Positions 35,801 through 44,467 of a stretch of 64,000 nt of DNA are shown here, one piece after another (the stretch's first letter is position 1; every line of letters starts with the position of its first letter). The translations under genes were made by a program, and so were the position numbers. Source of the DNA: Shimia sagamensis (lineage in GTDB: Bacteria; Pseudomonadota; Alphaproteobacteria; Rhodobacterales; Rhodobacteraceae); contig NZ_FXTY01000002.1 in assembly GCF_900182745.1 (NCBI RefSeq), positions 558,001 to 622,000 of the forward strand, in the 5' to 3' direction. The notes under the pieces were generated by a model. That model was not told where the DNA came from. It saw only the letters and a program-made list of their open reading frames with translations, and did not search any database.

Positions 35801-38386
35801 GCTGCGTGTTTGACCTTAGAAGAACCCGATCACGCGACCGCTTTTGATGTCGAGAAAACCTGCAAAGCCAACGGCGAGCGTATGGTTATGGGCACAAATA
35901 TCTGGGTGCAACCTTACCAATGTACACTTGTTGTGACCACAAACGGTGTGCCGTTCACCGGGCCGCTGTGGATCATGGAAGACCTGCATTTTGGCCAAAA
36001 CCCGGGCAATGCGTCGATCCAGAATGTCACCTCGGCTGATCCATGGGATTGCGCGTCGCCGCCTTACGGTCCAGCCGGACAGGGCAACATGCCGTACTGT
36101 GGCATTCAGGGCGCTCAGTTCCCGGCGTCTGGCACCTCAACCTTGACCGTTGATATGATGATGAACGGTTCCATGGATGCATTTGGCGCGGAAAACTGTG
36201 TGGAAATTTCCGTGGGCCCACTCACCGCCGCTGGGCTGCCAGCCCCGACCGCCAGTGATTGTTTTGAAATCGCACCTTCCCCTGTTGGTGGAGATGACCC
36301 TGTTTTGGAGGTTGTCAAAACCTGTGATGCCCCCACACGTCGGCCAGATGGGAAATGGGATGTGAGTTGTGAAGTCACCGTGAGTGGCGCCAATTTACCG
36401 CCAAACACCCCGATCCGGGTGACAGATGACATGCTTCATGCCGGACCAATGCAAGTTGTGAATTCGACACTCAGCACGCCTGGAGGGGGCGCACAAACGG
36501 GCTGCTTTGGCTCTCCTGTATCGGCAACCGGCGACAGCAGTGTGTGTTACATCCAGACCAACCAAGTTGGGCCAGATGGATTAGGCCCGCAAGGCGGAAG
36601 CTACACCTTTGGATTTAACGGGATATACAGCGGTCCGGGCGGCCAGCTTCTCAATGGACCACGTGCACAAAACTGCGTCAGTGCGTTTGTTCAAGGGACA
36701 AACATCCGTGCGCCTCAAGGCCCTCTTGGCACTGAGAAATATTGTGTGCCACTGGACTTCAAGCTCTCCACTATCACTGGTCCGATTATTGGCGTGCCCG
36801 TTGATCCTACGGGGCCTGTAATCAGCACCGGTCCTGCAATTGCGACGGGCAGCATTGGGGTGCCAGCCTTTCAAATTCCTTCAGCAACACTTGAAAAAAT
36901 CTGTGAACCACTGGTGTTTGCTCCTGGGGCCCAAACCGCTGATGCAGTTTGCTATTTACACATCACCACGCAAAACCTTGTGCCGGGGCAGCTTGTTAAA
37001 CTTGAGGATGCGTTGACCATCGGGAACGCCGCGCCAAACGTCCCCATACAAGGCCCGTTTATGACGGTGGTGAATTCGCCGCTCTGGGCTTGTGCAGATG
37101 CCCAACCAGCCGGCGCTAGCGCTGGGCAATGTTTGATGACAAGCGATGGTTTGATGTCGTTGGGGTCCCCGCTCACGGTCACCTGGACCGCGACCTTACC
37201 ACGTGACAACATCAACCAACATCGCGGGCTGAAAAACTGTGCAACGCTCACCTTTGGTAACGGGACTCCCGTGACGTCCTGTGCGGAATTTGAGGCCGTT
37301 TATGAAAACAAAGCCCCAGACACTACAGGCAACACAAACGCTGCACCAACCCTGCCAGTGCCTGCAACTTCGTTGGCGATTGTCAAAACGCAAACATCGG
37401 ATTGCATGGCCAACCGTAAGACCCAAACTTATGAGTGCGGATTCCGTCTGTTGGTAACCAATACGGGGCATTCCTCTTATCAGGGCCAGCCCTTGATCTC
37501 AGATACAGTTGGTCAGCCGGGGGCAAAATCTGCGTCGTTGCTTTCCGGAGCGGGATGGACCTGCGCAGGGCCCGTTGGCAATGGTCTATCTTGTACCAAC
37601 CCGACGGTGAACTTGGCCGCCGGTGCCAGCACACATCTTGACTTGAGCATGCGTGTAAAAGCGCTTCGCAAAGGGGGGCAGGTGCAAAATTGTGCGGCTG
37701 TTGGCATTCCAAACAACCGCATGCAGCGTGTGGCCGCCATCCAGCACGTGATGAACGCTCGCGGACTTAATGCAGGGCCTGTGGATGGGATACCTGGCCG
37801 GAAAACCTACGCCGCACTGGCAAAATTGCAAACCTCGCTTGGGCTTCCTGTCAGTCGGGATTTTGATGATCGCCTGTTCGCGACCCTCGGAATGCCCCTG
37901 CAAACTGCAGGGACAAAAAGCTGTGTTGTTGCGCAGCTTCCGCCCATGCCCGCGCCGCCGTTGCAGTGCAATCTGACAACCACGGTGAAATCCGGGGAAA
38001 GCTGCCTCTGTCGATTCGACAATATGGAGCGCCGCAATGCGACGTCCTGCCAATGTGGCGGTGGCTTTCGTCTGATCAAAGGCAAAGGCTGTGTTCGCGA
38101 AGCGGTGCCAACGCCCGAACCTGTGCCCAACATTTCGCCATTGTCTTGTGAAAAAGCATCGACGCGTAAGAGTGGGGATCAATGTGTTTGCCTGGATCAA
38201 AAGAACGCCAAAAAAGTGTCGCCAACCCAGTGCCGCTGCAGCAATGGCTTGCCGATGATTGGCGGGACATGTCTCGCAATTGAGATCACACCATCGATGC
38301 CAAGAACAGACACCCCTGCCCCCTCGGATGACATTGACGCTCCTGCGAAATGTAAGATCAGATTGAATGGGTTATGTATTAAATAA
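32879..38386 (+). CDS. Giant exported Cys-rich repeat protein with peptidoglycan-binding domain
   Basis: An 1835-residue protein. A signal peptide ends at TSAHAQ (residue 25). Residues 26-255 look like a jelly-roll (NYFTGGDFEAP, FALMLVGGVAVDDL). Residues 256 to about 1613 hold nine diverged units of 110-180 residues, each opening with an (I/V)EKTC-like strand (IALEKTCDAP, VDVEKVCETP, ITIEKSCGRA, FDVEKTCKAN, LEVVKTCDAP, TLEKICEPLV) and closing with an NCV...C pair, in the manner of DUF11-type immunoglobulin-like repeats. A PG_binding_1 domain follows at 1615-1672 (MNARGLNAGPVDGIPGRKTY), then two Cys-rich EGF-like modules (SGESCLCRFDN; SGDQCVCLDQ) to the end. Probably a disulphide-bonded envelope or surface protein. 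No autotransporter, LPXTG or RTX signal is visible. Function unknown. Confidence 0.88.
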   Translation: MRRLSIGLLVCGVTVLMNFTSAHAQNYFTGGDFEAPVMPHVGDNVLQMPAPWVASTQYSQSTQAHVFSPLSIVRVEGPNGTVPTADPTMPGGNALLQALPLSDASNTPTGQYARSTQPSSQGSRHGQRIELPNDGCVKFSGKFSNGNASNTPFGIAVFEQSPSFLANLQNNPLMNHFDPYVGQNYSGASVSEFLYLDAGDVWKEHAVRLPVTANETYSFALMLVGGVAVDDLVAEYVALEQCDPNWTPPSFDPTEIALEKTCDAPVSAMHDGELGQMWNCRALVTVPEAPFGGTLEVTDVFTPTSTTASEILSSTSASGNFDCVSGATCSIAGADFDAGGTEILDYSVFVSSTALQNDYPMRNCVQGSYDDAAGGVTPLPGNCVSAQWNPRTSITKTCDPLVAVISGPMTLNCQIEVTGTDLTTDSFVMAGDAFAALPPMTATIAGSMMNVTSTEPWSCTDANLNAPGSIGLCELSAADMFAAGGTSTIQVSFQFTADQNSGQVANCPMTDILPTSYIDTLGMRSSQPPMRSPQSNATAGLPDNCVILELPQSQMTPKLESVDVEKVCETPELATVQGALGYTWDCRAEITVTPTPFAGTFTFDDDASNISIGSAQFVSVSEPNCTGLTTDHLQCQLDGTTMTAPHVVTYQLFTEVVDPNQPIEWKNCVEGAAQTAAGTYPVNPHCVDTVIKPDVPTDPDAKEITIEKSCGRAFEEEFDGAQGIGWDCEITITAAPAPFNGVFTFTEDASAVSGSSNAAIVDIVQPGNDWTCTPAVPTSLTECSIAGSDFDASGVETLSFHLFAETGDAPVDWRNCVSGTYTAVSGKPRDVKGNCQGITWKPDTTPTFSLKKGCRLAGVENENALYACSIYITQTGGSPISAALTFDELFSTISGAPATQYILNLLGTPAMPNGWNCGQSPYTNGASCTISAADFNGNTGHRIDAYLSIPTSVLGKDDFQNCAQVRIGDQVVGAAACLTLEEPDHATAFDVEKTCKANGERMVMGTNIWVQPYQCTLVVTTNGVPFTGPLWIMEDLHFGQNPGNASIQNVTSADPWDCASPPYGPAGQGNMPYCGIQGAQFPASGTSTLTVDMMMNGSMDAFGAENCVEISVGPLTAAGLPAPTASDCFEIAPSPVGGDDPVLEVVKTCDAPTRRPDGKWDVSCEVTVSGANLPPNTPIRVTDDMLHAGPMQVVNSTLSTPGGGAQTGCFGSPVSATGDSSVCYIQTNQVGPDGLGPQGGSYTFGFNGIYSGPGGQLLNGPRAQNCVSAFVQGTNIRAPQGPLGTEKYCVPLDFKLSTITGPIIGVPVDPTGPVISTGPAIATGSIGVPAFQIPSATLEKICEPLVFAPGAQTADAVCYLHITTQNLVPGQLVKLEDALTIGNAAPNVPIQGPFMTVVNSPLWACADAQPAGASAGQCLMTSDGLMSLGSPLTVTWTATLPRDNINQHRGLKNCATLTFGNGTPVTSCAEFEAVYENKAPDTTGNTNAAPTLPVPATSLAIVKTQTSDCMANRKTQTYECGFRLLVTNTGHSSYQGQPLISDTVGQPGAKSASLLSGAGWTCAGPVGNGLSCTNPTVNLAAGASTHLDLSMRVKALRKGGQVQNCAAVGIPNNRMQRVAAIQHVMNARGLNAGPVDGIPGRKTYAALAKLQTSLGLPVSRDFDDRLFATLGMPLQTAGTKSCVVAQLPPMPAPPLQCNLTTTVKSGESCLCRFDNMERRNATSCQCGGGFRLIKGKGCVREAVPTPEPVPNISPLSCEKASTRKSGDQCVCLDQKNAKKVSPTQCRCSNGLPMIGGTCLAIEITPSMPRTDTPAPSDDIDAPAKCKIRLNGLCIK

Positions 38387-38518
38387 CAAGGTGTTAGCCG
38401 ATTTGTATCGAATATCACGCCGCTGATATCTCCAAAATCCAAAAGATGAGTCAGCAGATGGGAGCCAGTCGAATTGGCACATAACTTAGTTGATAAAATG
38501 AAAGAACAGGATTGTACC

Positions 38519-38776
38519 ATGTTTGCTAAACACACGTTTCTGACCGCAGCGGCAACGCTCACATTGGCTCTTGCGTTGGGGGCGGTCCCCGCGAGCGCAC
38601 TGGGTGGGGATGATCCCATTGAGGGCATCGATATTATCATCAAGGGCCTGCCAGACAGCCGGCCAATTGCGCCAGTATCCGTTGGCGATGATGAAAAGGA
38701 GTCTGCGGAGTTGAAGCGGAAACCAAAGAAGATCTGGATCTTACCTGACCCAAAACTTCAAAAATCTTCGAATTGA
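38519..38776 (+). CDS. Small secreted protein
   Basis: An 85-residue protein with a clear signal peptide (MFAKHTFLTAAATLTLALALGAVPASA) and a charged mature part: GGDDPIEGIDIIIKGLPDS, then a KRKPKKIWILPDPK tail. The ATG at 38519 has a weak AGG site eight bases upstream and gives a textbook signal sequence, so it is preferred over the 38474 start. It lies 132 bases after the giant protein and in the same direction. I do not recognise a family; the context suggests an envelope partner. Confidence 0.7.
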   Translation: MFAKHTFLTAAATLTLALALGAVPASALGGDDPIEGIDIIIKGLPDSRPIAPVSVGDDEKESAELKRKPKKIWILPDPKLQKSSN

Positions 38777-38879
38777 ATGCCGGTTTGGCATGCCGTCGCT
38801 TCTCTTGAGGCAAGGCTGACTGCCCACATGATTTGACCAACCCTTCATCAAAAACACACACTTAGAAAAGGAATACTTT

Positions 38880-39302
38880 GTGACTATTATAAAAAAGAAA
38901 GCTTTCATGGGGGTCGCTGTCGCTGCGACCAGCCTGATGATGTCAATGAGCTCAGCCTGGGCGATTAGTAGCTGCTGGCAGGCTTCTGACCCTCCCGGCT
39001 GTTGGTTGCAATGTACCTTCGGCGGTCCTTGCCAACTGGACAGTGTTTCAAGCAGCGGCTCCGCAATTCAGGCCGAGTTGCCCAACGCCAAAGCCGAGGT
39101 CTCTCAGAAGTTTACAGCAACGCTGAAAAATCTGGGCAAGGCGGACGTCGAAGGTTTCAAAAAATCCCGTGACGCTTACCGTGAGATTGGTGGCCAGACC
39201 TGTAAACCTGAACAACTTGTTGCGGTTATGACCGATGCCGTGGGGCAGGAAAAAGGCCACATGGCAGCGGCAAACACAGTTGCTAAGACCTGCTTCAAAT
39301 AA
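38880..39302 (+). CDS. Secreted Cys-containing protein
   Basis: A 140-residue protein starting GTG with AAAAGGA eight bases upstream. The signal peptide ends near MSSAWA; the mature start is ISSCWQASDPPGCWLQCTFG with four cysteines, followed by an amphipathic helix region (AELPNAKAEVSQKFTATLKN) and a C-terminal pair in QTCKPEQ and KTCFK. Six cysteines suggest three disulphides in the periplasm or outside. No known family. It is the third exported product in a row in the same direction and may work with the giant protein. Confidence 0.72.
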   Translation: MTIIKKKAFMGVAVAATSLMMSMSSAWAISSCWQASDPPGCWLQCTFGGPCQLDSVSSSGSAIQAELPNAKAEVSQKFTATLKNLGKADVEGFKKSRDAYREIGGQTCKPEQLVAVMTDAVGQEKGHMAAANTVAKTCFK

Positions 39303-39373
39303 ATGATTAGGCGTAAGGCGCGCGCCCTTTGTGGGCCTTACACCACCTTTCCTGTTTCCGATTGAGTGTGCAA

Positions 39374-40516
39374 ATGACCCCATTCCCCCAAACCCACCTC
39401 GCAATCGCTGCGCTTACAACTGCCCTGTTTCTTTCAGGCGCAAGCGCCTCGGCAGACATGATGGAAGTTGTTGATATCGCGGATGGAGATACGCTCAATC
39501 TACGTACCGGACCTGCCGCGTCCTTTCCTGATGTCGGGGATTTGTCGGAGCATATGCATGTTGATGTTTTGGCGTACAATGAGGACGGAAAGTGGGCACA
39601 AATTCTGCGCCAAGGCCGGATCTATTGGGTTGCCGCTCGTTATCTGACTGCTCCAAATTCAAGGGATGAATCCGGTACTGCCATGTCTTCGCCGACAGTT
39701 GGACCAAATGTCGTGATGGGCATCGCGGTGGATGATGTGGATGGGGGGCTTGTTGTTCGGAGTGGTGCGGGCACATCCTTTGGCCGGCTGGGAGTTTTGC
39801 CCAACCACACGGCGGTCCACGTCATTCAATTTGACAGGCATAGCGACTGGGCCATGATTGATTTTGGCTCTGATGTTGGCTGGGTCAGCACAGCCTATCT
39901 TGCCGCGATGGCATCGTCTCCCCAACCAATGCCGGATGCCTCTCCGGGTATTGCCCCGGATGGTGGCACATTGCCCGCCGTGTTTTCGGTCACTGGCGTC
40001 TCGTCAGGAGACGTTCTTTGGGTCCGTGATGCGCCACAGCCAAATGGTGCTCAGCTGGGCAGTCTCAATCCGGGGGCAGTTGTGAACGTCAATGGGCGTT
40101 CCTCAGGAAACTGGGGCCAAATCACGCTCAACGGGCAAATTGGCTATGTCAATATGAGTTTCCTGACACGGAAGGCTGACACTGCTCACGCCACAACCGC
40201 AAATGGCTTTCCCTTGGGGCTGACGTGTCGCGGTACAGAGCCTTTTTGGACCCTGACAATTGGCGAGGACCGCAGTTTTCAATACACGTCGTTGATTGAT
40301 GGCCAGGATCCAATTCGCCATTTGGCGATTGCGACGCCAGCATTGACAGGGGGGTATCCGTATAGGTTCAAAGCACAGTCGTTGACCGGGATGATTGACC
40401 AGCAAGCCTGCTCTGATGGCATGTCTGATGTCTCCTACACAATGACGATCCAGCTTCGTCGTCCTTCAGGAAGTGGTGTGAACGTAGAAAACCTATTCGG
40501 GTGCTGCGATAGGTAG
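39374..40516 (+). CDS. Exported protein with three SH3b domains and a COG3650-like end
   Basis: A 380-residue protein. After a signal peptide (ending GASASA) come three bacterial SH3 domains, each with the TLNLRTGPAASFPDVG-type core: residues about 27-90, 115-175 and 200-265 (LVVRSGAGTSFGRLG; VLWVRDAPQPNGAQLG). The last 100 residues contain TCRGTEPFWTLTIGEDRSF, typical of an uncharacterised periplasmic domain (COG3650). SH3b domains bind peptidoglycan peptides, matching the PG-binding domain of the giant protein three genes upstream. ATG at 39374 is chosen because the earlier start would ruin the signal sequence. Confidence 0.82.
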   Translation: MTPFPQTHLAIAALTTALFLSGASASADMMEVVDIADGDTLNLRTGPAASFPDVGDLSEHMHVDVLAYNEDGKWAQILRQGRIYWVAARYLTAPNSRDESGTAMSSPTVGPNVVMGIAVDDVDGGLVVRSGAGTSFGRLGVLPNHTAVHVIQFDRHSDWAMIDFGSDVGWVSTAYLAAMASSPQPMPDASPGIAPDGGTLPAVFSVTGVSSGDVLWVRDAPQPNGAQLGSLNPGAVVNVNGRSSGNWGQITLNGQIGYVNMSFLTRKADTAHATTANGFPLGLTCRGTEPFWTLTIGEDRSFQYTSLIDGQDPIRHLAIATPALTGGYPYRFKAQSLTGMIDQQACSDGMSDVSYTMTIQLRRPSGSGVNVENLFGCCDR

Positions 40517-40525
40517 ACTGCTTCC

Positions 40526-40723
40526 CTATGTCTCCGCCATAAAACCGCGCGAACCCAAGGTATTGTCAGCAGTTTTGACCGGACAAGCGGTGGCCTCGTG
40601 GTTTACGCCGTCGATCATGCCCCGTAGAGCAGCCACGTTTGTTGTGTCATCGGCCGAAATCAACATGCCTGAATGCTCACCAAAGCCCGCTACCTCGGTG
40701 CTGGGTGCGCTTGTGTGGGCCGA
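40526..40723 (-). pseudogene. Short coherent frame, possible gene remnant
   Basis: In the 575-base gap before the GST gene, a minus-strand frame stays open for 66 codons and reads naturally: AGFGEHSGMLISADDTTNVA, then GVNHEATACPVKTADNTLGS. From its first ATG (40666) it gives 46 residues. No ribosome site precedes it and a TAG closes the frame upstream, so it may be the tail of a decayed gene. No family recognised. The rest of 40517-41091 shows nothing else I can support. Confidence 0.3.
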
Positions 40724-41091
40724 CTAGAACCTGCCCCTTCGCCACCGGATCGCTTGGTCAGTCTTGAAACCAGGGGCGACCAACTCTCAGTAGCACCCCA
40801 ACTAATCCTTCGTGCCTGCAAAGCTGCGCGGGTTGCTCATATGGATGTGGGCGCGGCAGGTGGTCAAATGTATGGGAGGGAGATGCAATGAGCTGAAAGT
40901 GTGAGTTCGCAGTGCCCAGGCCCAGCGGAAGAGATGCGAGGAAAACGCGCTTTGCAAAGTGCATTGCTGACGTTCCCCGCGAGGGCAAATTTCAGAACTG
41001 GCGGAACTTACGGTCTGAGGACAAAGCACGACTGCGCTGCAGATGCACCGGTCGCTGTCTTTGCAGTCAGCATCTGCTGCCAGAAAGCGAT

Positions 41092-42135
41092 CTACAGCGG
41101 CTCAGCATCGGTAAAATGGCTCAATTCTGGATGACGATAAGCTTCGGGATATCTCATCGGCATTTTTGGCCCCAAAGGCACCACGCCATTCCATGACCGT
41201 CCAAAGTAGCCCTGACGGCAATGGATCAAAGATCCCGCGTTCGCTATGCCATCCAGCATAAAGGCTCGACACAGCCACCGCCACAGATACGGGTAGTCGA
41301 GGATGCGCGCTCCGTTTAGTTTCATTCGAACATAGTAGACCGGATCGTGGCGATAGAGCGTGGGAAAGAGGCGCAGGTCGGCCTCTGTGAACTGCTCGCC
41401 CGTCAGGAATAGGCGTCCATCGGACAGCCGGTCCTCCAACTTCTCAAGTGTGTCGAAATAGGCGCCAAACGCCGCTTCGTATATTGTTTGATCAGATGAA
41501 AATCCCGCTTTGTAAGCGCCGTTGTTGATCGTCGTGTAGATCGTTTCGTTGAGGTCGTGAATGTCTTGGCGCAGAACAACGTCATCGGGGTAGAGCTGTA
41601 CGCGCCTGACCGACGCGGTCCGGCTGCCAAGCGCTTTGGCGTGTCGGTCCAGCATCCGGATGATCTCGGCACTCTCGTTGTTCACGATGCGGCCAGCGAT
41701 TTTATCATACAGGATTGGGACGGATTGTTCGTCGGAACCTTCGCGTTGGTAGATTTCTTTGGCCAAGCGCAATCTTTCGCCAGTTCCGGTTTCCAGTGTG
41801 CATTCCGGCAGCACTGCCCCCGTCAGCGACGCAATCCGGTGAGGCGTAAATTCCCACAGATTCGCGCCAGCGGAGTCGAGCTCATTTGTGCGATTGGGAA
41901 AGGCCACATCCATTGTGATGCTGTCCTGCAATCCCAGAACGGCCCGCGCCAAGGTCACGCGATGGCACCACGGGCAATTCAGCGCCACGAACAGGTGATA
42001 CCGCCCCGGCTGGGGTGGAAACTCCGGATCACCGATTGCATGCCGAAAGCGGCTAACGCCGCGCACAAATTCACCTCGTGCGCGGCGCTCCTTGGCTTTG
42101 GATTGGTCTTCTTCAGTCGCAGCATTTTTGGCCAT
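41092..42135 (-). CDS. Glutathionyl-hydroquinone reductase-like glutathione S-transferase
   Basis: A 347-residue Xi-class (YqjG/ECM4-type) GST. The catalytic NCPWCHRVTLARAVLGL near residues 53-69 carries the active Cys, and PHRI, SVPILYDK, NNESAEIIRML and EADLRLFPTLYRHDPVYY follow in the expected order. These enzymes use glutathione to reduce glutathionyl-hydroquinones. Full length. It lies ten bases after the hemerythrin gene in the same direction, probably cotranscribed, hinting at a joint redox or oxygen-stress role. Confidence 0.9.
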   Translation of the reverse strand: MAKNAATEEDQSKAKERRARGEFVRGVSRFRHAIGDPEFPPQPGRYHLFVALNCPWCHRVTLARAVLGLQDSITMDVAFPNRTNELDSAGANLWEFTPHRIASLTGAVLPECTLETGTGERLRLAKEIYQREGSDEQSVPILYDKIAGRIVNNESAEIIRMLDRHAKALGSRTASVRRVQLYPDDVVLRQDIHDLNETIYTTINNGAYKAGFSSDQTIYEAAFGAYFDTLEKLEDRLSDGRLFLTGEQFTEADLRLFPTLYRHDPVYYVRMKLNGARILDYPYLWRWLCRAFMLDGIANAGSLIHCRQGYFGRSWNGVVPLGPKMPMRYPEAYRHPELSHFTDAEPL

Positions 42136-42145
42136 GTATAACCCT

Positions 42146-42712
42146 TCACCCTCTCAGCCGGTGATGCAAGATTATTGGCACAGCCAGCTCTTCCTCATCA
42201 ACAAGATGGCGTTTCAGAAAAGCTTCGATCACCTCACTGGCGTGATGCACGCCTGCCACTTCTTCACGCGATTGCGCTTCATCCAGATGCGCCAACTTGA
42301 GGGCACGGTTGGCTTGCCGGGTGAAATCATCCAGCACCCGATCCAGATCGGTATGGTCCCTCTCCAGCACCTCCAACCCCGCATCAAAGCGCGGGTCGGC
42401 CGCAGACAACTCCGGAAAGTAACTATGATCTTCCCAGCCATGGTGGCCATGCAAGTTCCCAACCAGATTACCGCCGTAGTAGGACAACCGCCCGGCATAG
42501 TCGTCGAGCGCCATATCCTTGTTTAAGAGCGCTTCAGCGTCCAGCTTCACCCGCTCAGAGACCCGGCGGAACATCTGATGCGCACCCAACCAATGGCGGG
42601 TCTTCTCTTTGAAGCCAGGATGCGCATCCCAGGCATCGCGCGGGTATTGATCCAAGAGAAACCGCATCTCTTGGGGCATGTCGTCATGGCGAATGGTATA
42701 TGAATCAAACAT
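42146..42712 (-). CDS. Hemerythrin HHE domain protein
   Basis: A 188-residue four-helix protein with the di-iron ligands expected of hemerythrin: HHGWEDHSYFPEL near residues 89-101 (H, H, E), ERDHTDLDRVL near 117-127 and FLKRHLVDEEELAVPIIL near the end. It may bind O2 or NO or sense redox. AAGGAGA lies seven bases before the ATG. It is the first gene of a two-gene set with the GST. Typical single-domain length is shorter (about 130-150), so the N-terminal 50 residues are extra. Confidence 0.88.
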   Translation of the reverse strand: MFDSYTIRHDDMPQEMRFLLDQYPRDAWDAHPGFKEKTRHWLGAHQMFRRVSERVKLDAEALLNKDMALDDYAGRLSYYGGNLVGNLHGHHGWEDHSYFPELSAADPRFDAGLEVLERDHTDLDRVLDDFTRQANRALKLAHLDEAQSREEVAGVHHASEVIEAFLKRHLVDEEELAVPIILHHRLRG

Positions 42713-43298
42713 TTGATTTCTCCTTTCGGATCAAAGGTGGGAGGTATGATTGCCGCCCACCAGTGCGCCAAAACGCACAGCAGATCTGCGTCATCGAACA
42801 CTGGAAAAACGAATACCGCTCAAATCTTCGATCTCGCGCTTGCATGTGGTGATATCGCAGGGCGTGAAGTCGGTTGGCTGTCGTGACCAGTCGCGGGCCA
42901 ACACCTGCATCTGATCCAACTTGCTACAAAATACCGTGACTGCTTTTACAATCTGTTCAAAAATCCATGTGGTTGACTGAACTTACCCGATACCATCCCC
43001 CAGCTCTCCGAACGGGCACATAACGTTGACCACGACCCGAAAGGCGGCTCAATCCACTCAGTGGCTGCTCATGTGTTAGACGTATATTTGAAAGTCGGGC
43101 AAAGGGTTGTTGAGGTTTGATCACCCCCCACCCTTGTCAGTTTACAGCTGGCCAGCAGCTGAACACTTACGGCACCACATCAAACAACAACCCTATCTCC
43201 AACTCCGGTCATATTCGAAACACAGCTACGTTATGGGGTGCGAATTACCCGCATTCGGCAGGATCCGGGGAAGGATCCAAACCGCTCGCGGGGTCGCC
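42713..43298. other. 586-base gap with a short open remnant
   Basis: A minus-strand frame at 42791-42982 is open for 64 codons and reads VFCSKLDQMQVLARDWSRQP, then FTPCDITTCKREIEDLSG, with three cysteines; its first ATG is at 42910. It has no ribosome site and is probably a decayed gene or chance. The rest holds no recognisable feature besides the hemerythrin promoter. Confidence 0.35.
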
Positions 43299-43901
43299 TC
43301 ATTCACATTTCATGTACGTCTTCAGGAGCCGCCCTACTGCCCCGAGAAACGACAACTCACCGGTTACCATCAGGCCAGGTGCCAGTTCCAGATCCTGGGC
43401 CGGAAGCGCCAATAAACCTTCATAGCCATACCCCTCGCGTTCAAAGACTTTTACAACTCTCTGTTCGAACTGCCCCAAATCCATCTCACCTGAGGAACTC
43501 CTTCGCACTATGGGGTGAGACCTCGGGCCATGCGCAAACACATTCTCAGCATCTCCCTTTTTCTTTTTAGTTTCTTTTATTGTTTCGGGTGAAGCAGGCC
43601 GCAGGTTCAGGCGGCAGTGTGTTGCAGGGGGAGCGGAAACAGGGTTCCGGCCGGTACGAAGCCTTGCGCGCGGTTTGCGCTCAGCCAACAGAGTATTTTG
43701 CCTCAACTTGCTCACGGAAAATATTAGGAACTGATTGCGTGAACGTAGAGTGATGCGAAACCGTTTTACGGCACCGCGTTCCTCCAACTCTTTGAAAGCG
43801 CTACGGACGCTCCGCTCGGAAAAACCCGTTTCTTCGGCGAGCTCAACGGCTGACGGATCACACCGGCCAGTTTTGGTGTTCTGACGATCCAAGAGCCTCA
43901 T
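43299..43901 (-). CDS. Winged-HTH protein, plasmid/phage replication-like
   Basis: A 200-residue protein with an N-terminal helix-turn-helix (LLDRQNTKTGRCDPSAVELA, then ETGFSERSVRSAFKELEERGAV), the style of HTH_36 proteins of phages, plasmids and integrative elements. The centre is basic and low in order (KKKKGDAENV); the C-terminus is hydrophobic-helical. The frame reads GVAVL just before the ATG, which fits the domain, but a TAA closes it at once, so the N-terminus seems cut short. The ATG overlaps the stop of the upstream gene (TGATG), implying coupling. It may be a relic of a mobile element. Confidence 0.6.
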   Translation of the reverse strand: MRLLDRQNTKTGRCDPSAVELAEETGFSERSVRSAFKELEERGAVKRFRITLRSRNQFLIFSVSKLRQNTLLAERKPRARLRTGRNPVSAPPATHCRLNLRPASPETIKETKKKKGDAENVFAHGPRSHPIVRRSSSGEMDLGQFEQRVVKVFEREGYGYEGLLALPAQDLELAPGLMVTGELSFLGAVGRLLKTYMKCE

Positions 43902-44305
43902 CAGTACAGCAACCCCTTATTGTATTCACGGGTCTGTTGCGGCTGTTTAGAATTCTCGGCTATCGGCAGCTTTGGACCATCCAAGACCTCTGCCACATCG
44001 CCAGTCAACGCGAACCAAAGCCTATCTGCGCCAAGCGTTGATTTTGTTCGCTCGTCCAGATCGAAGCACCCGTCAACATTGATCTCTTCAGGTAGTGGGA
44101 GTTCACCATTCTCACTCAATCTCGGGAATGCATCCGGGGAAATCCAAGAGAAACAACCCCCTTCCAGCCCATCCTCAGCAATGCAGATTACCCAACCTTC
44201 TTTGGCCGCCCGCCAGGCCACTTGCGCAGACATAAAAACGAAACCGATGAAAGGATCCGCGTCCCCCCCATAGTTCTTATGGTCCAGTAAGGCTGGGTTG
44301 GCCAA
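43901..44305 (-). CDS. Hypothetical protein upstream of the HTH gene
   Basis: A 134-residue acidic protein starting with TTG at 44305; an in-frame ATG 24 codons later is the alternative start. It contains WISPDAFPRLSENGELPLPE and LDERTKSTLGADRLWFALTG. No signal peptide, TM helix or known motif is seen. A stop codon just before the TTG and the lack of a ribosome site suggest its 5' end may be lost. Its stop overlaps the HTH start by one base. Confidence 0.5.
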   Translation of the reverse strand: MANPALLDHKNYGGDADPFIGFVFMSAQVAWRAAKEGWVICIAEDGLEGGCFSWISPDAFPRLSENGELPLPEEINVDGCFDLDERTKSTLGADRLWFALTGDVAEVLDGPKLPIAENSKQPQQTREYNKGLLY

Positions 44306-44467
44306 GAGCCGCGGTTAAGTTGAGACGACGAATGATCGCTCTTGGCCACAAACGTCGAAGATGCACAGTCCAGAACAGGTGAAGGCACGACGGTTCGCAG
44401 AAACGCGGGCTGTAATTGTCGTGCTACAAAACTGCCAAAAATGCTGGAAAGAACTGCATTCCCAATC

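Noticed and set aside
32879-38386. Repeats in the giant gene as a CRISPR or tandem DNA repeat
   Set aside because: The units are protein-level, 110-180 residues long and highly diverged; no short identical DNA repeats with spacers are present.
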